Positions 44,647-55,638 of a stretch of 64,000 nt of DNA are shown in pieces. Below the pieces are notes generated by a model. It worked only from the letters and a program-made list of their open reading frames with translations. It did no database searches and was not told where the DNA came from. Location of the stretch: contig NZ_KB892846.1 in the NCBI RefSeq assembly GCF_000373965.1, positions 1 to 64,000 on the forward strand, in the 5' to 3' direction. Source of the DNA: Uliginosibacterium gangwonense DSM 18521 (lineage in GTDB: Bacteria; Pseudomonadota; Gammaproteobacteria; Burkholderiales; Rhodocyclaceae). A program made the translations under genes and the position numbers. The first letter of the stretch is position 1. The number at the start of each line of letters is the position of its first letter.

Positions 44647-46965
44647 CTACTTCTCGCGGGCGGGAGCCAATACTTCACGGGAGCCGGTCGCACTGGCAGC
44701 AGAGACCAGCCCAGCCTTTTCCATCTGTTCAATCAGGCGGGCAGCACGGTTGTAGCCGATGCGCAGGTGGCGCTGCACCAGCGAAATGGAGGGGCGGCGA
44801 GTTTGCAGCACGACTTCCACGGCCTTGTCGTACATCTCGTCCGATTCGCCACCGCCGTTACCACCCTCGCCGCCCAGGATATCTCCCAGGCCATCGCCGC
44901 CTTCTTCGCCACCGGTGCCGTTAAGGATGCCCTCTACATAATCCGGCTCGCCCACGGTTTTGAGGAAGCTGACGACCTTGTGCACTTCCTTGTCATCAAC
45001 GAAGGCGCCGTGCACGCGCACTGGCATGCCCGTACCTGGGGGCATGTAGAGCATGTCCCCCATGCCCAGCAGGGATTCGGCACCCATCTGGTCGAGAATG
45101 GTACGTGAGTCAATCTTGCTGGAAACCTGGAAGGCCATCCGCGTGGGGATATTGGCCTTGATCAGGCCGGTAATCACGTCCACCGAAGGGCGTTGCGTGG
45201 CGAGCACAAGGTGGATACCCGCCGCCCGTGCCTTTTGCGCCAGACGGGCGATGAGTTCTTCAATCTTCTTGCCCACCACCATCATCAGGTCGGCCAGCTC
45301 GTCGATGATCACGACAATGGTTGGCATGGTGTTGAGGGGTTCGGGGTTTTCTGGAGTCAGAGAGAATGGGTTCTTGATTGGTGAGCCGGATTTCAAACCG
45401 TCGGACACCTGCTTGTTAAACCCTGCAAGGTTACGCACGCCGAGTGCGGCCATCAGCTTGTAGCGGCGTTCCATCTCCCCCACGCACCAGTTGAGCGCAT
45501 GGGCGGCGTGCTTCATGTCGGTCACGACCGGAGCGAGCAGATGCGGGATGCCTTCGTACACCGAGAGTTCCAGCATCTTCGGGTCGATCAGGATCAGGCG
45601 CACCTTGTCTGCTTCGGCTTTGTAGAGCAACGAGAGGATCATGGCATTGATCCCCACGGATTTACCGGAGCCGGTTGTACCGGCCACCAGAAGGTGAGGC
45701 ATCTTTGCCAGATCAGCCACCACCGGGTTGCCGCCAATATCCTTGCCCAGCACCACGGTGAGCGGCGAGGCCATATCGTGATAGACCTTGGAGCCGACGA
45801 TTTCCGAGAGACGCACGGTCTGCCGCTTCGGGTTCGGGATCTCCAGCCCCATGCAGGTCTTGCCGGGGATGGTTTCGACCACACGGATGCTCATGACTGA
45901 CAGCGCCCGGGCCAGATCCTTGACCAGATTGACGATCTGCGCGCCCTTCACACCCACCGCCGGTTCGATTTCGAAGCGGGTGATCACCGGGCCGGGATAG
46001 GCCGCCAGCACCTTGACCTCCACGCCAAAGTCCGCCAGCTTGCGCTCAATCAGCCGCGAGGTGAATTCGAGCGACTCGACCGAAGGCGGCTCCACATCAT
46101 GCGAAGGCTGGTCAAGCAGCATCAGGCCCGGCAGTGCGCCACCGGGCAGGTCGGCAAACAGTGCAGGCTGACGCTCCTTGTCCGGACGTTCAACAGGCTT
46201 GACGATGGTGACCTTGGAGGCAGGCGGCTCCACGTGGATTTCCACTGGCGGTGCGTCTTCACGTTTCTTGCGTTCGCGCTTGACCTTTTCCTCGCGCTTC
46301 TCGGCAATCTGCTTGCCTGCTCGACGGTCACGCCAGGATTGGATTTTGGCCTGCGAGAAGAACCATGCACGCTCAAGCCCATGACCAGTCTTCTCGAAAG
46401 CATCAAACCACGAGAAGCCAACAAAGATACTCAGCCCCCCTGCCCCGGCTGCCAACATCAACAGGGTGCCACCGGTAAAGCCGAAGTAACGCACCACCTG
46501 CCGGCCGATTTCTGTGCCGATCACCCCACCCGGCACACCGGGAAGCATGGCGTGACTGGAGTAGAAGCGGATGGCCTCCAGCCCGCAACTGGTGGCCAGC
46601 ACAATGACAAAGCCAGCCAGGATGATGAAAAGTGAGCGGCGGTCGCCATTGAGTTCATCGCGGAAACGCCGCCCACCGATGAACAGCGCCCAGTACATCA
46701 AGACGACGAGCAACCAGGCCGATGAGCCGAAGAGCTGCAAGAGCATGTCTGATACCCAGGCACCAAACCGACCACCCGGATTGGCCACGACCTGGGTATT
46801 GACCGCATGGGACCAGGAGGGATCAGACTTGCTGTAGCCGAACAGCACTACCGTAAGGTAGATGCCCAGCACCCCGACGAGCAGCAGGCGCACCTCACGG
46901 ATAAGCACCGCAACCTTTTCAGGCAGCGGTTGTGAAGGGGTGCGCGGTGAGGAGCGAAACAGCAT
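44647..46965 (-). CDS. ftsK: DNA translocase FtsK
   Basis: A 772-residue membrane-anchored DNA pump that moves and unlinks chromosomes at the division septum. The N-terminus has four membrane helices (about 25-190), followed by a short charged linker (about 205-265). The motor has Walker [17 protein letters not shown] and Walker [14 protein letters not shown]. The C-terminal gamma winged helix ([22 protein letters not shown]) reads the polar KOPS signals. It is the first gene of the ftsK-lolA-rarA operon. The linker is short compared with the E. coli protein. Confidence 0.95.
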   Translation of the reverse strand: MLFRSSPRTPSQPLPEKVAVLIREVRLLLVGVLGIYLTVVLFGYSKSDPSWSHAVNTQVVANPGGRFGAWVSDMLLQLFGSSAWLLVVLMYWALFIGGRRFRDELNGDRRSLFIILAGFVIVLATSCGLEAIRFYSSHAMLPGVPGGVIGTEIGRQVVRYFGFTGGTLLMLAAGAGGLSIFVGFSWFDAFEKTGHGLERAWFFSQAKIQSWRDRRAGKQIAEKREEKVKRERKKREDAPPVEIHVEPPASKVTIVKPVERPDKERQPALFADLPGGALPGLMLLDQPSHDVEPPSVESLEFTSRLIERKLADFGVEVKVLAAYPGPVITRFEIEPAVGVKGAQIVNLVKDLARALSVMSIRVVETIPGKTCMGLEIPNPKRQTVRLSEIVGSKVYHDMASPLTVVLGKDIGGNPVVADLAKMPHLLVAGTTGSGKSVGINAMILSLLYKAEADKVRLILIDPKMLELSVYEGIPHLLAPVVTDMKHAAHALNWCVGEMERRYKLMAALGVRNLAGFNKQVSDGLKSGSPIKNPFSLTPENPEPLNTMPTIVVIIDELADLMMVVGKKIEELIARLAQKARAAGIHLVLATQRPSVDVITGLIKANIPTRMAFQVSSKIDSRTILDQMGAESLLGMGDMLYMPPGTGMPVRVHGAFVDDKEVHKVVSFLKTVGEPDYVEGILNGTGGEEGGDGLGDILGGEGGNGGGESDEMYDKAVEVVLQTRRPSISLVQRHLRIGYNRAARLIEQMEKAGLVSAASATGSREVLAPAREK

Positions 46966-47058
46966 GGGTAGGCAGCTTGGGCAGAGTCAGGCAGAAAACT
47001 GGCAGATTATAGCCTGCTCCAGCCTGGAGCATCTTAACGGCGGAAGGGCAGCCGACGA

Positions 47059-47730
47059 TCAGTCGGTTTCGCCCAATCCGGCTTCGAGTACCACACCCGC
47101 CGGGGTGTCCTGGATCAAGCCACGCGTGGCCAGATCCTTCATCACCCGCGAGACCATCTCTCGGGAGGCGCCGATCATCTTGGCAATGTCGTTTTTCGAC
47201 AGCCGTTTGCGAATCACCTTGCGGCCATCCACGGTCTCCGCCATTTCCAGCAGCAGGCGGGCGACACGGCCATACACGTCCAGCAGGGCGAGGCTTTCGA
47301 TCTTGCGGTCGGCATCCCGCAGGCGATTGGCAAGCTTGCCCATCAGGCGCAGGCAGACATCGAAATCCTCTTGCAGAATGCGGCGGAAATCGGCTTGCGA
47401 GAACACCACCAAGTCGGTGGAGCCCGCTGCGGTCACGGTAGCCGAGCGCGGCGAATCATCCACCACCCCCATCTCGCCAAATACATCCCCCTGCCCAAGC
47501 AGGGTGAGGATGACCTCTCGCCCGTCTTCGTCCCCCACCAGCACCTTGAGGCTGCCGTTGAGGACGAAATAGACGAAGTCCGTGCTGTCTCCAGCCAAAA
47601 CGACTGTCGTCCCCCTTGGAACCCGGCGCATGCTCGCAAAGCGGCAGATCACCTCCAGGCGCTCCATGGGCAGACCGGCGAAGATTGGAATTGTTCTCAG
47701 TGCCGTAGCAGATACGTTGTGCGATCTCAT
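47059..47730 (-). CDS. Crp/Fnr-family transcriptional regulator
   Basis: A 223-residue regulator with an N-terminal cyclic-nucleotide-binding fold (about 15-120, DGREVILTLLGQGDVFGEMGVVDDSPRSATVTA) and a C-terminal HTH (about 165-210, LSKNDIAKMIGASREMVSRVMKDL). The PRSATVTA stretch resembles the cAMP-pocket PR-S/T-ATV motif, so cyclic nucleotide binding is plausible. There is no N-terminal Fnr-type cysteine cluster. It is divergent from trxB. An alternative TTG start at 47742 exists; neither has a strong ribosome binding site. Confidence 0.87.
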   Translation of the reverse strand: MRSHNVSATALRTIPIFAGLPMERLEVICRFASMRRVPRGTTVVLAGDSTDFVYFVLNGSLKVLVGDEDGREVILTLLGQGDVFGEMGVVDDSPRSATVTAAGSTDLVVFSQADFRRILQEDFDVCLRLMGKLANRLRDADRKIESLALLDVYGRVARLLLEMAETVDGRKVIRKRLSKNDIAKMIGASREMVSRVMKDLATRGLIQDTPAGVVLEAGLGETD

Positions 47731-47814
47731 TCTTTCTACCAACGAGGCCTTGTGGAACCCCTTGCATACGCCAAGATTACCAAGGAACTAGGATCTTGAC
47801 ATCTATAGCGTTGA

Positions 47815-48966
<1,152 letters not shown>

Positions 48967-49055
48967 ACACAGAAGGCGGAGAAGGCAAGGCAAATCCACC
49001 CGCCTTGCCTTATGATTGGGGGCATGTCCCAAAGCACTACCGGAAGCATTGCCCC

Positions 49056-49919
49056 GTGAGCAACAATCGTCAAATCCTCTCCGAACTCAAACGCCGCCTG
49101 CGTGAACAGCCCGCCAAACGCCCCGCTGCAAAAACCAAAGCCAGTGCGGGGGAAGCTGTTCAAGCGGCAGACGATACCGAACTTTTCCGCAAAACCGTAA
49201 CCGGCGTCAAACGCCTTGCGCCAAGTCGACAGGCAGACATCCAGCGGCCACAACCCAAGCCCATCCCCCGCCCCAAAACGCAGGAAGCGGAAGCCAAGCT
49301 GGAGCGCCCAAAGGACAATTGGCTCCCCGCAAGTTGGCTGAATGACAGTGACACCCCCGCACTCCTGACGGGCGAGGCAGGGGCCTTGGCTGAAGCCCTG
49401 CGCGGCGCCCGCCCTATTGTCACCGACCGCGTCCACGCCGAAGCCCCCAAGCCACTGCCCATTCCCCTGCAGCGGGAACGCGACGAAAAGGCCGCCCTGG
49501 TCGAATCCATCTACGCCCCCACCTCGCTTGACCTGCACCTGGAAGGCGGCGATGAACTTACCCACCTCTGTAACGGCGTCCCCCGCAGTGTGCTGCGCGA
49601 CCTACGCCGGGGCCGCTGGGTGGTGCAGGATGAAGTCGACCTGCATGGCTGCAACCGAGACGAAGCCCGCGAACTGCTCGCTGCCTGCATGGCCCAGTGG
49701 CGCAAGAAAGGCGCACGCTGCGTTCGCGTGGTACACGGCAAAGGCAAAGGCTCCCCCGGCCGCGACCCCGTACTCAAGAAACTCGTCGCGGGCTGGCTCA
49801 TGAATTACGAAGATGTCATCGCCTACTGTCAGGCACGCCTTGCCGAAGGCGGCGCAGGCGCGCTGATCGTGCTGCTCAAAGCACAACGGCCCACACCCCA
49901 GAACAGGGATTCGGAATAG
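49056..49919 (+). CDS. Smr-domain protein (possible endonuclease)
   Basis: A 287-residue cytoplasmic protein with a C-terminal Smr domain (about 190-270): DEVDLHGCNRDEARELLAACM, the RVVHGKGKGSPGRDPVLKK loop and LVAGWLMNYEDVIAYC. Smr domains nick or cut nucleic acids, and stand-alone bacterial versions are linked to rescue of collided ribosomes or recombination. The first 120 residues are Lys/Pro-rich and disordered, then a helical linker. The start is a GTG at 49056. The trxB-smr order is common in betaproteobacteria. Confidence 0.85.
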   Translation: MSNNRQILSELKRRLREQPAKRPAAKTKASAGEAVQAADDTELFRKTVTGVKRLAPSRQADIQRPQPKPIPRPKTQEAEAKLERPKDNWLPASWLNDSDTPALLTGEAGALAEALRGARPIVTDRVHAEAPKPLPIPLQRERDEKAALVESIYAPTSLDLHLEGGDELTHLCNGVPRSVLRDLRRGRWVVQDEVDLHGCNRDEARELLAACMAQWRKKGARCVRVVHGKGKGSPGRDPVLKKLVAGWLMNYEDVIAYCQARLAEGGAGALIVLLKAQRPTPQNRDSE

Positions 49920-50453
49920 AGGGCCCTCTTCCTCGCAAAAGTGGCTGGGCGGGAACGGCAATATTATCGTTGCATCCCACCCCACAAATTCCCCTTGCGT
50001 TCACATCTTTTCCGCCATCCATTCGAATGTGGGCGCCGAAGAAAATCTCATGCATCACTTCGGCATGATAAATAATTACAAGGGGATACGTCATTTCGTC
50101 AAGTGAGAACCATTCTCTCCAGCACCCGCCCAAAAGGGCAGATCACCCAAACTCCGCTCCAAATCGGTGCAGCTAATGCATTGAATATATTTTAAATGCA
50201 TCAAAAAAGATCATTAGCATCAAGCGAAGATCGCCAATTGGCTTGCTTGCCCACAAAACACACCCCCATTCTGGGGCAGATCATTCACAAAAACCCTACC
50301 CATCTAATTTAGAATATACTTAAGCCATATTACCTATTTGCATATTTATTTACATGCATGCTAGTCTGACTCCGCCAAACAAAACAGATAACCGCAACCC
50401 GGCCCAACCTGTCTTGCCTGGCTAAACCCTATACAATGGAGGTTCACCTGACT
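49920..50453. other. AT-rich upstream region of the subtilase gene
   Basis: About 530 bases. The first part holds a 12-bp palindrome AGAGGGCCCTCT (49918-49929) overlapping the Smr stop. From about 50160 the sequence is distinctly AT-rich with A/T runs, suggesting curved DNA, and probably holds the protease promoter; no clear -35/-10 pair was fixed. No gene is seen. Confidence 0.4.
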
Positions 50454-51875
50454 ATGCATCATAGATTCCCATCTTCCATAACACATCTAGCATTGTGCTG
50501 CTCCATGCTTGCCATCTCTACCAGCGCATTTGCGGGAGGGAATACCAAGATCACAGCGAAACCCACGCCACAATACATTGAGCAGACCAACAGTCTGATC
50601 GTCAAATACGCGACACCACAGAACGCCACCATCCAATCCGAACAAATCTCAACCCTGCGCGCCCAAGCTCTTACGTCAACTGGGCAGCACTTTGGTTTGT
50701 CGCTGCGTACAGCCCGTACAACGGCAACAGGCGCACAGGTCATGAAGCTCGACAAAAAGGTCTCGCTGAGTGAGGCAGCTTCGATTGCCGCCGAGCTGAA
50801 AAAAGCCGACCCCAGCATCGAATATGCCGAGCCAGACCAATTCCTGCATATTCTCGCTACGCCCAACGATACCTACTACAGCCGCCAATGGGATCTGTAT
50901 GAAAGTACCGGTGGCCTGCGTGCGGATACAGCCTGGGCAAGCAGCACAGGCACCGGGGTCGTAGTGGCCGTCATTGACACAGGCTACCGCCCTCACGCAG
51001 ATCTGGCCGCCAATATTGTGGCGGGATATGACTTCATTTCGGACACCACCGTCGCCAATGATGGTGGCGGCCGAGATTCCTCACCACTCGACCCAGGCGA
51101 CTGGACAGCAGCCAATGAGTGCTATTCCGGCTCACCCGCGAGCAATTCATCTTGGCACGGCACTCATGTGGCAGGCACAATCGCTGCAATCACCAATAAT
51201 GCCAAAGGAGTGGCTGGCATCGCCTACGGTGCCAAAGTGCAGCCTGTCCGGGCATTGGGTAAATGCGGCGGCTTGACCTCCGACATCGCCGACGCCATCA
51301 CTTGGGCCTCCGGTGGCACAGTAACTGGCGTTCCTGCCAACGCGACCCCGGCAAGGGTTATCAATATGTCACTTGGCGGCAGCGGTACTTGCAGCACCAC
51401 GCTGCAACGGGCGATTACCTCCGCCCGTTCGCGCAACACAGTCGTTGTCGTGGCGGCGGGGAATGAAAACACCAACGCATCCAGCTCCAACCCGGCCAAC
51501 TGCAGCGGCGTCGTTACTGTTGCGGCAACTGATCGCTACGGCTCCCGTGCACCGTATTCAAACTATGGCAGCATCGTAACCGTAGCGGCTCCGGGCGGTG
51601 ATATGAGTTCGGCCGCAACGGATGGCATTCTGTCCACACTCAACTCCGGCACGACCACCCCCGGCACCGACAACTACGCCTATTACCAGGGTACCTCAAT
51701 GGCCACGCCCCATGTGGCTGCCGCAGTAGCACTGATACTGGCAAAGGCGCCTACACTGACACCCGATCAGGTCAAGAGCATCCTGACCTCAACCGCCCGC
51801 AGCTTCCCCGGCACCTGCAGCGGGTGCGGCGCAGGGATTGTGGATGCAACCGCCGCAGTCGCCGCAGCGAAGTAA
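50454..51875 (+). CDS. Secreted subtilisin-family (S8) serine protease
   Basis: A 473-residue secreted protease. The signal peptide ends SAFAGG (about residue 28), followed by an I9-like propeptide (about 30-135) ending in SIEYAEPDQFLHIL. The catalytic triad is in place: Asp175 (VIDTGYRPH), His235 (HGTHVAGT) and Ser415 (GTSMATPHV). The oxyanion Asn is within AAGNENTNAS. Extra cysteines (CSGVV, CSGCGAG) suggest disulphides, as in many proteobacterial S8A enzymes. GGAGG precedes the ATG at 50454; an earlier ATG at 50436 is possible. A terminator follows. Confidence 0.92.
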   Translation: MHHRFPSSITHLALCCSMLAISTSAFAGGNTKITAKPTPQYIEQTNSLIVKYATPQNATIQSEQISTLRAQALTSTGQHFGLSLRTARTTATGAQVMKLDKKVSLSEAASIAAELKKADPSIEYAEPDQFLHILATPNDTYYSRQWDLYESTGGLRADTAWASSTGTGVVVAVIDTGYRPHADLAANIVAGYDFISDTTVANDGGGRDSSPLDPGDWTAANECYSGSPASNSSWHGTHVAGTIAAITNNAKGVAGIAYGAKVQPVRALGKCGGLTSDIADAITWASGGTVTGVPANATPARVINMSLGGSGTCSTTLQRAITSARSRNTVVVVAAGNENTNASSSNPANCSGVVTVAATDRYGSRAPYSNYGSIVTVAAPGGDMSSAATDGILSTLNSGTTTPGTDNYAYYQGTSMATPHVAAAVALILAKAPTLTPDQVKSILTSTARSFPGTCSGCGAGIVDATAAVAAAK

Positions 51876-51891
51876 GATTCTGACGTAACAG

Positions 51892-51924
51892 AAAAGCCAC
51901 CCACCATCATGGCGGGTGGCTTTT
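51892..51924 (+). terminator. Intrinsic terminator of subtilase gene
   Basis: AAAAGCCACCCACC pairs with GGCGGGTGGCTTTT (one mismatch) across 51892-51924, ending in TTTT, 17 bases past the stop codon. Confidence 0.85.
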
Positions 51925-52435
51925 GTACTTTACGCCCTTGAAAAAACCCATTGATCACTTCCGCACTCCGAGGCACGATCAATTCCGGCATCAGTCGGGA
52001 TGAACAGGTACGCAGCAGGAAGGTAGCCAGTTTCGAGATGCATGGCATGCAGAAAAACCCTACCAACTATAGTGGCATCCCCCTGACAACTCAGGCGTCG
52101 CATGCGTTAAGACATGATTTTGTAAGAACTTATTGCCAAAATCATGCCGAACAACTATTTATACCACACCAAAAGCATTTCAATAAAATAATAAAACCAC
52201 AAAAACACAACAATATCAATAAATTAATAAACACATAAAGCATAAAATCTCTCTTTCATCCCCAAGCTGACAAATAGCTTTCAAGCCTTTTTCCGGCAGA
52301 TATCCGGTCATCCTGCATTGTTCAGATTCGTTACTATCCGTGAAGTCAGGTACGGAAAGCGGTCTTCCTCTCTTGAAACATACAAAAGAGGTCAGGGCCA
52401 ATCAAATAATCGAATTGCATGAATGAAAGGGCGTC
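51925..52435. other. AT-rich intergenic region, no gene seen
   Basis: About 510 bases. A very AT-rich tract runs from about 52130 to 52250 (many A-runs). Short plus-strand frames here have no coding character. It likely carries the promoter of the following lipoprotein gene. Confidence 0.35.
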
Positions 52436-53809
52436 ATGGCCAAGAAATCGGTGGCAAAGAAGATTGCTGTGCTGGGGATGATTTTGATGACCGGATGTAC
52501 TGTCGAAAGAACACGGACAGTCTACGTTGAGCGGCCAGCCCCTCCTCCCCCTGTACGCCATGTTGAGCCTGCCCCTGCGCCAGTGGTGAGCGTGTATGTT
52601 GATCCTCCACTTGTGCAACCGGAGCCGGTGGCAATCAGTTGGGCACCGCCGCCTCTGCTGGTGGAGTCTCCTCCTCCGCCACCCTTTGATGATGCTGTGT
52701 GGATCGGTGGCTACTGGGTTTGGCATGGCAACTGGGTATGGGCGCATGGGCGCTGGGTTGCACCTCCACGCTCTGGCTATACCTGGGTCCATCCGTATTA
52801 TGAAAACAGGGATGGCATGGTCATTTTCGTGGATGGATTCTGGGCTGCGCCAGGCATCCGTTTTGAGCCGCCTCCACCACACCTGAGTATTTCCATTTCC
52901 GTTGCCGCTGTTGGTGTAGTGCCAGGGCCACGGCCTGTTGGCCCCTCAGGTGTATTCATTCCGCCCCCTCCAGGGTCACGGGTGGGCCTGATCGTTCCGG
53001 CCCCCATTGGTACGCCTCCTGCGGTGGTGACCAGTGCCCCGCCTGTAGTCAATGTCGGGATGCGCATTACCAACAACAATAATGTAACGAACAATGTCAC
53101 CAACAACGTCACAAATAACAAAACCACAAATGTTACCAATGTAACCAACATCACAAACGTCACCATTGTGGCCCCACCTAGTGCAACGGCAAACGGACAG
53201 GCTGTCAATTCGTCGGTGCCCGCCCAGGCCCATTTGGCTGCTGCGATGAAACCCGTGCTAAGGGTCGCCGCACCTGCGGTGAATTCTGCCAAGCCGATTC
53301 CTTCATACGTGCCAGGGCGTCCCCCGGCTGCCTTGCCTCCCGCACAGATGGTGCGTCAAGAGCCCATGGCTCAAGGAGGCAATCATGCTCAAGCCCCACA
53401 AAGCATGCAGCAGAATATGCCGACGCAACCCGTCACACAAAACGCCCAACGTCCATCGCCGCACGCAACGGTAGAGGGCGTTGCGCACCCGGATATGGCT
53501 CAGCAGGGCAATCACCCTCAAAATGCCCAAGGCATACAGCCGAACGCTCCTCGTCCGATGCCCCAGCAGACTGCCCCGAATCAGCCGGAACCCGCTTCTG
53601 CTCACGACCAAACCAACCACGGCAACAATGGTACCCATCAACAGGACCAGGAGCGGCGCGCGCAACAGGCCCGGCAGAAGGAAGACAATCGCCATCATGA
53701 AGAACAGTCACGCGCAGAAGAACGCAGCAAGGAAGAGCGCGAAAAAGAGGAACAGCGCAAGAAAAAAGAAGGACATCATCATGAACAGGATCAACAACAG
53801 CCTAGATAA
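52436..53809 (+). CDS. Proline- and asparagine-rich lipoprotein with YXWGxW-like repeats
   Basis: A 457-residue probable lipoprotein with lipobox LMTGC at about residues 17-21. After a Pro-rich stretch, two aromatic repeats of the WxxGxW type occur (VWIGGYWVWHGNWVWAHGRW, then WVHPYYENRDG and FVDGFWAAPG). A tract of short TNNVTNN/TNVTN units (about 215-245) follows, then a long Gln/Pro/His-rich disordered tail ending in a charged Glu/Lys/Arg helix. It resembles BcpO-type WXXGXW proteins of betaproteobacteria only at the front. Surface or envelope structural role is likely; the tail is unusual. Confidence 0.65.
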   Translation: MAKKSVAKKIAVLGMILMTGCTVERTRTVYVERPAPPPPVRHVEPAPAPVVSVYVDPPLVQPEPVAISWAPPPLLVESPPPPPFDDAVWIGGYWVWHGNWVWAHGRWVAPPRSGYTWVHPYYENRDGMVIFVDGFWAAPGIRFEPPPPHLSISISVAAVGVVPGPRPVGPSGVFIPPPPGSRVGLIVPAPIGTPPAVVTSAPPVVNVGMRITNNNNVTNNVTNNVTNNKTTNVTNVTNITNVTIVAPPSATANGQAVNSSVPAQAHLAAAMKPVLRVAAPAVNSAKPIPSYVPGRPPAALPPAQMVRQEPMAQGGNHAQAPQSMQQNMPTQPVTQNAQRPSPHATVEGVAHPDMAQQGNHPQNAQGIQPNAPRPMPQQTAPNQPEPASAHDQTNHGNNGTHQQDQERRAQQARQKEDNRHHEEQSRAEERSKEEREKEEQRKKKEGHHHEQDQQQPR

Positions 53810-53829
53810 CGCAATTTAGCATGTATACA

Positions 53830-53877
53830 CCCGGCGCCCCAGCAGGGCGTCGGGGCTTATCTTGATATCCGGATATC
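53830..53877. terminator. GC-rich hairpin and 14-bp palindrome between convergent genes
   Basis: CCCGGCGCCC and GGGCGTCGGG (53830-53855) pair with one G-T wobble, without a clear T-tract. Ten bases further lies the perfect palindrome GATATCCGGATATC (53864-53877). They sit between the convergent lipoprotein and REC-PAS genes and may serve as terminators for both. Confidence 0.4.
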
Positions 53878-53921
53878 GCCTGTGGCCGACCAGGAAGGGC
53901 TCTTTTATAAACCCACAGACC

Positions 53922-55442
53922 TCAGCAAGAAGCACATACGTGCGAACTGTCACGGAGAGATTCCTCGGAAATTTTCAACTCCGTCACATCCGCCACCAGC
54001 GCAAAAAAACCATGAACCTGCCCATTTTTCAGATTGGGCAGGTAATGTACCCAGGTATAGGTGATACTGCCATCCGGCTTGGTAAGGATGCGTTCAAAGC
54101 GTTGCGATTCACCCCGTAGTGCGGCCTGAATATAGGATTCGTTTTGCCTGTACAACTCTGGGCCTAACAGGGCGGTAATATGAATGTTCTGCATTTCATC
54201 GCTCGTTTTTCCAAACCATTCCACATAGGCATGGTTGGCAAAAGTGCAGTGCAGGTCACGGGTCCAATAGCACACCATGCCGGGGAACACATCAATCAAG
54301 GACTTCAGGAAATGCTCACTTTCAGCCAGCACCCGGCTCTGTTCCCGTTGCTCGGTCACATCGCGTGCAGCAGCATATAGCAGGCGTTTTTCGTAGGGCA
54401 CGATATGCCATTCAATATATCGATAGCTACCATCCTTGGCTCGATATCGGTTGGTAAAACTCTCCACGGTGTGGCTTGCCAGCAACTTTCTCACCGCTTC
54501 ACGCGTCAGCTCCCGATCCTCGGGATGAACCAGATCCATAAAGGCAGTGCCTTCCAATTCACGCAAGGCATAACCGAGCACATGTGTCCAGGTCGGGTTC
54601 AGTTTGCGGAAATGCCCGCTGGTTTCGGCAATACAAAGTAAATCGGGAGACACGCTGAAAAAGCGTTCCATCTCGGCATTCTTTTCCAACAACTGAGTCT
54701 GTAGGCCACGCTCCACCGTCATATCACGTACCAGACCAACAAAAAGCGTTCCGTCTGGTGTATTCGCTTCCGAGATCCCCAGGTGCATCGGGAATATATC
54801 CCCGTTCTTGCGCAACCCCGATACATCCATCTGCACATTCATCGCCCCAAAGGCATGGTTCTGCACACGATTGGCAAGAAATTCATCATGGTGCTCACTA
54901 AACGGTGCAGGCATCAGCATCTTGACATTCTTGCCGCGCACCTCCTCTTCTGCATAACCGAAGATGACCTCGGCTGCCTTGTTGAAGCGGCAGATGCGGC
55001 CCACGCGGTCAATCTGGACAATCCCTTCGCTCACGCTATCGACCACCATGGCGGTAGAGCGCTGAATGGATGCAATCCGCATCATGGAGCGAATACGGAT
55101 ATCCAGCGTGACGGGGCGCAGTGGTTTGAGCAGGTAATCATCTGCCCCGGCCAGAAAGCCATTGAGGATTTCATCCTCTTCATCCAGCGCGGTAATGATG
55201 ATGATTGGCACCCATGCCGCAGTGGGGATGGCCTTGATCTGGCGGACGGCCTCCAGCCCGCCGATGCCGGGCATCACCACGTCCATCAACACCAAGTCAA
55301 AAGCTTGGCGCCGGAATGCCTCCACGGCCGCCTCGCCACTTTCCACGTAGGTGATCAGATGCCCTGCGGCCCGGACATAATCCGACACGAAGGCGCCCAC
55401 CGACTGCATGTCGTCGGCCAGCAAGATATTCAATGGTTTCAA
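53922..55442 (-). CDS. Response regulator with three PAS domains, no output domain
   Basis: A 506-residue protein starting with a REC domain (about 5-120): phosphoacceptor Asp54 in LVLMDVVMPG, acidic pair Asp10-Asp11, and Lys in YLLKPLRP. Three PAS domains follow (about 130-250, 262-375 and 385-495), with no GGDEF, EAL, kinase or DNA-binding output. The end at SEESLRDSSHVCASC stops just where a kinase or cyclase would usually continue, so it may be truncated. It starts at TTG with GAGGTAATT upstream. It is divergent from a multi-PAS histidine kinase and probably works with it. Confidence 0.82.
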   Translation of the reverse strand: MKPLNILLADDMQSVGAFVSDYVRAAGHLITYVESGEAAVEAFRRQAFDLVLMDVVMPGIGGLEAVRQIKAIPTAAWVPIIIITALDEEDEILNGFLAGADDYLLKPLRPVTLDIRIRSMMRIASIQRSTAMVVDSVSEGIVQIDRVGRICRFNKAAEVIFGYAEEEVRGKNVKMLMPAPFSEHHDEFLANRVQNHAFGAMNVQMDVSGLRKNGDIFPMHLGISEANTPDGTLFVGLVRDMTVERGLQTQLLEKNAEMERFFSVSPDLLCIAETSGHFRKLNPTWTHVLGYALRELEGTAFMDLVHPEDRELTREAVRKLLASHTVESFTNRYRAKDGSYRYIEWHIVPYEKRLLYAAARDVTEQREQSRVLAESEHFLKSLIDVFPGMVCYWTRDLHCTFANHAYVEWFGKTSDEMQNIHITALLGPELYRQNESYIQAALRGESQRFERILTKPDGSITYTWVHYLPNLKNGQVHGFFALVADVTELKISEESLRDSSHVCASC

Positions 55443-55638
55443 GGCGCAATTACCTCATTCATGGCTTCGATCCGATAAAACAGACCGCTGTCAAGTCATG
55501 GTAATCAGGATCACCAAGCCCTTTGCATACGCTTCCCACTCGGGCAGAACCACTCGTCGCCTGTGCTGTATTCGTCAAAAATAGGTCAGGCATCGCCTTT
55601 GAGCGCACTTGCGTAAAACCTGACAACATTTCACACGC

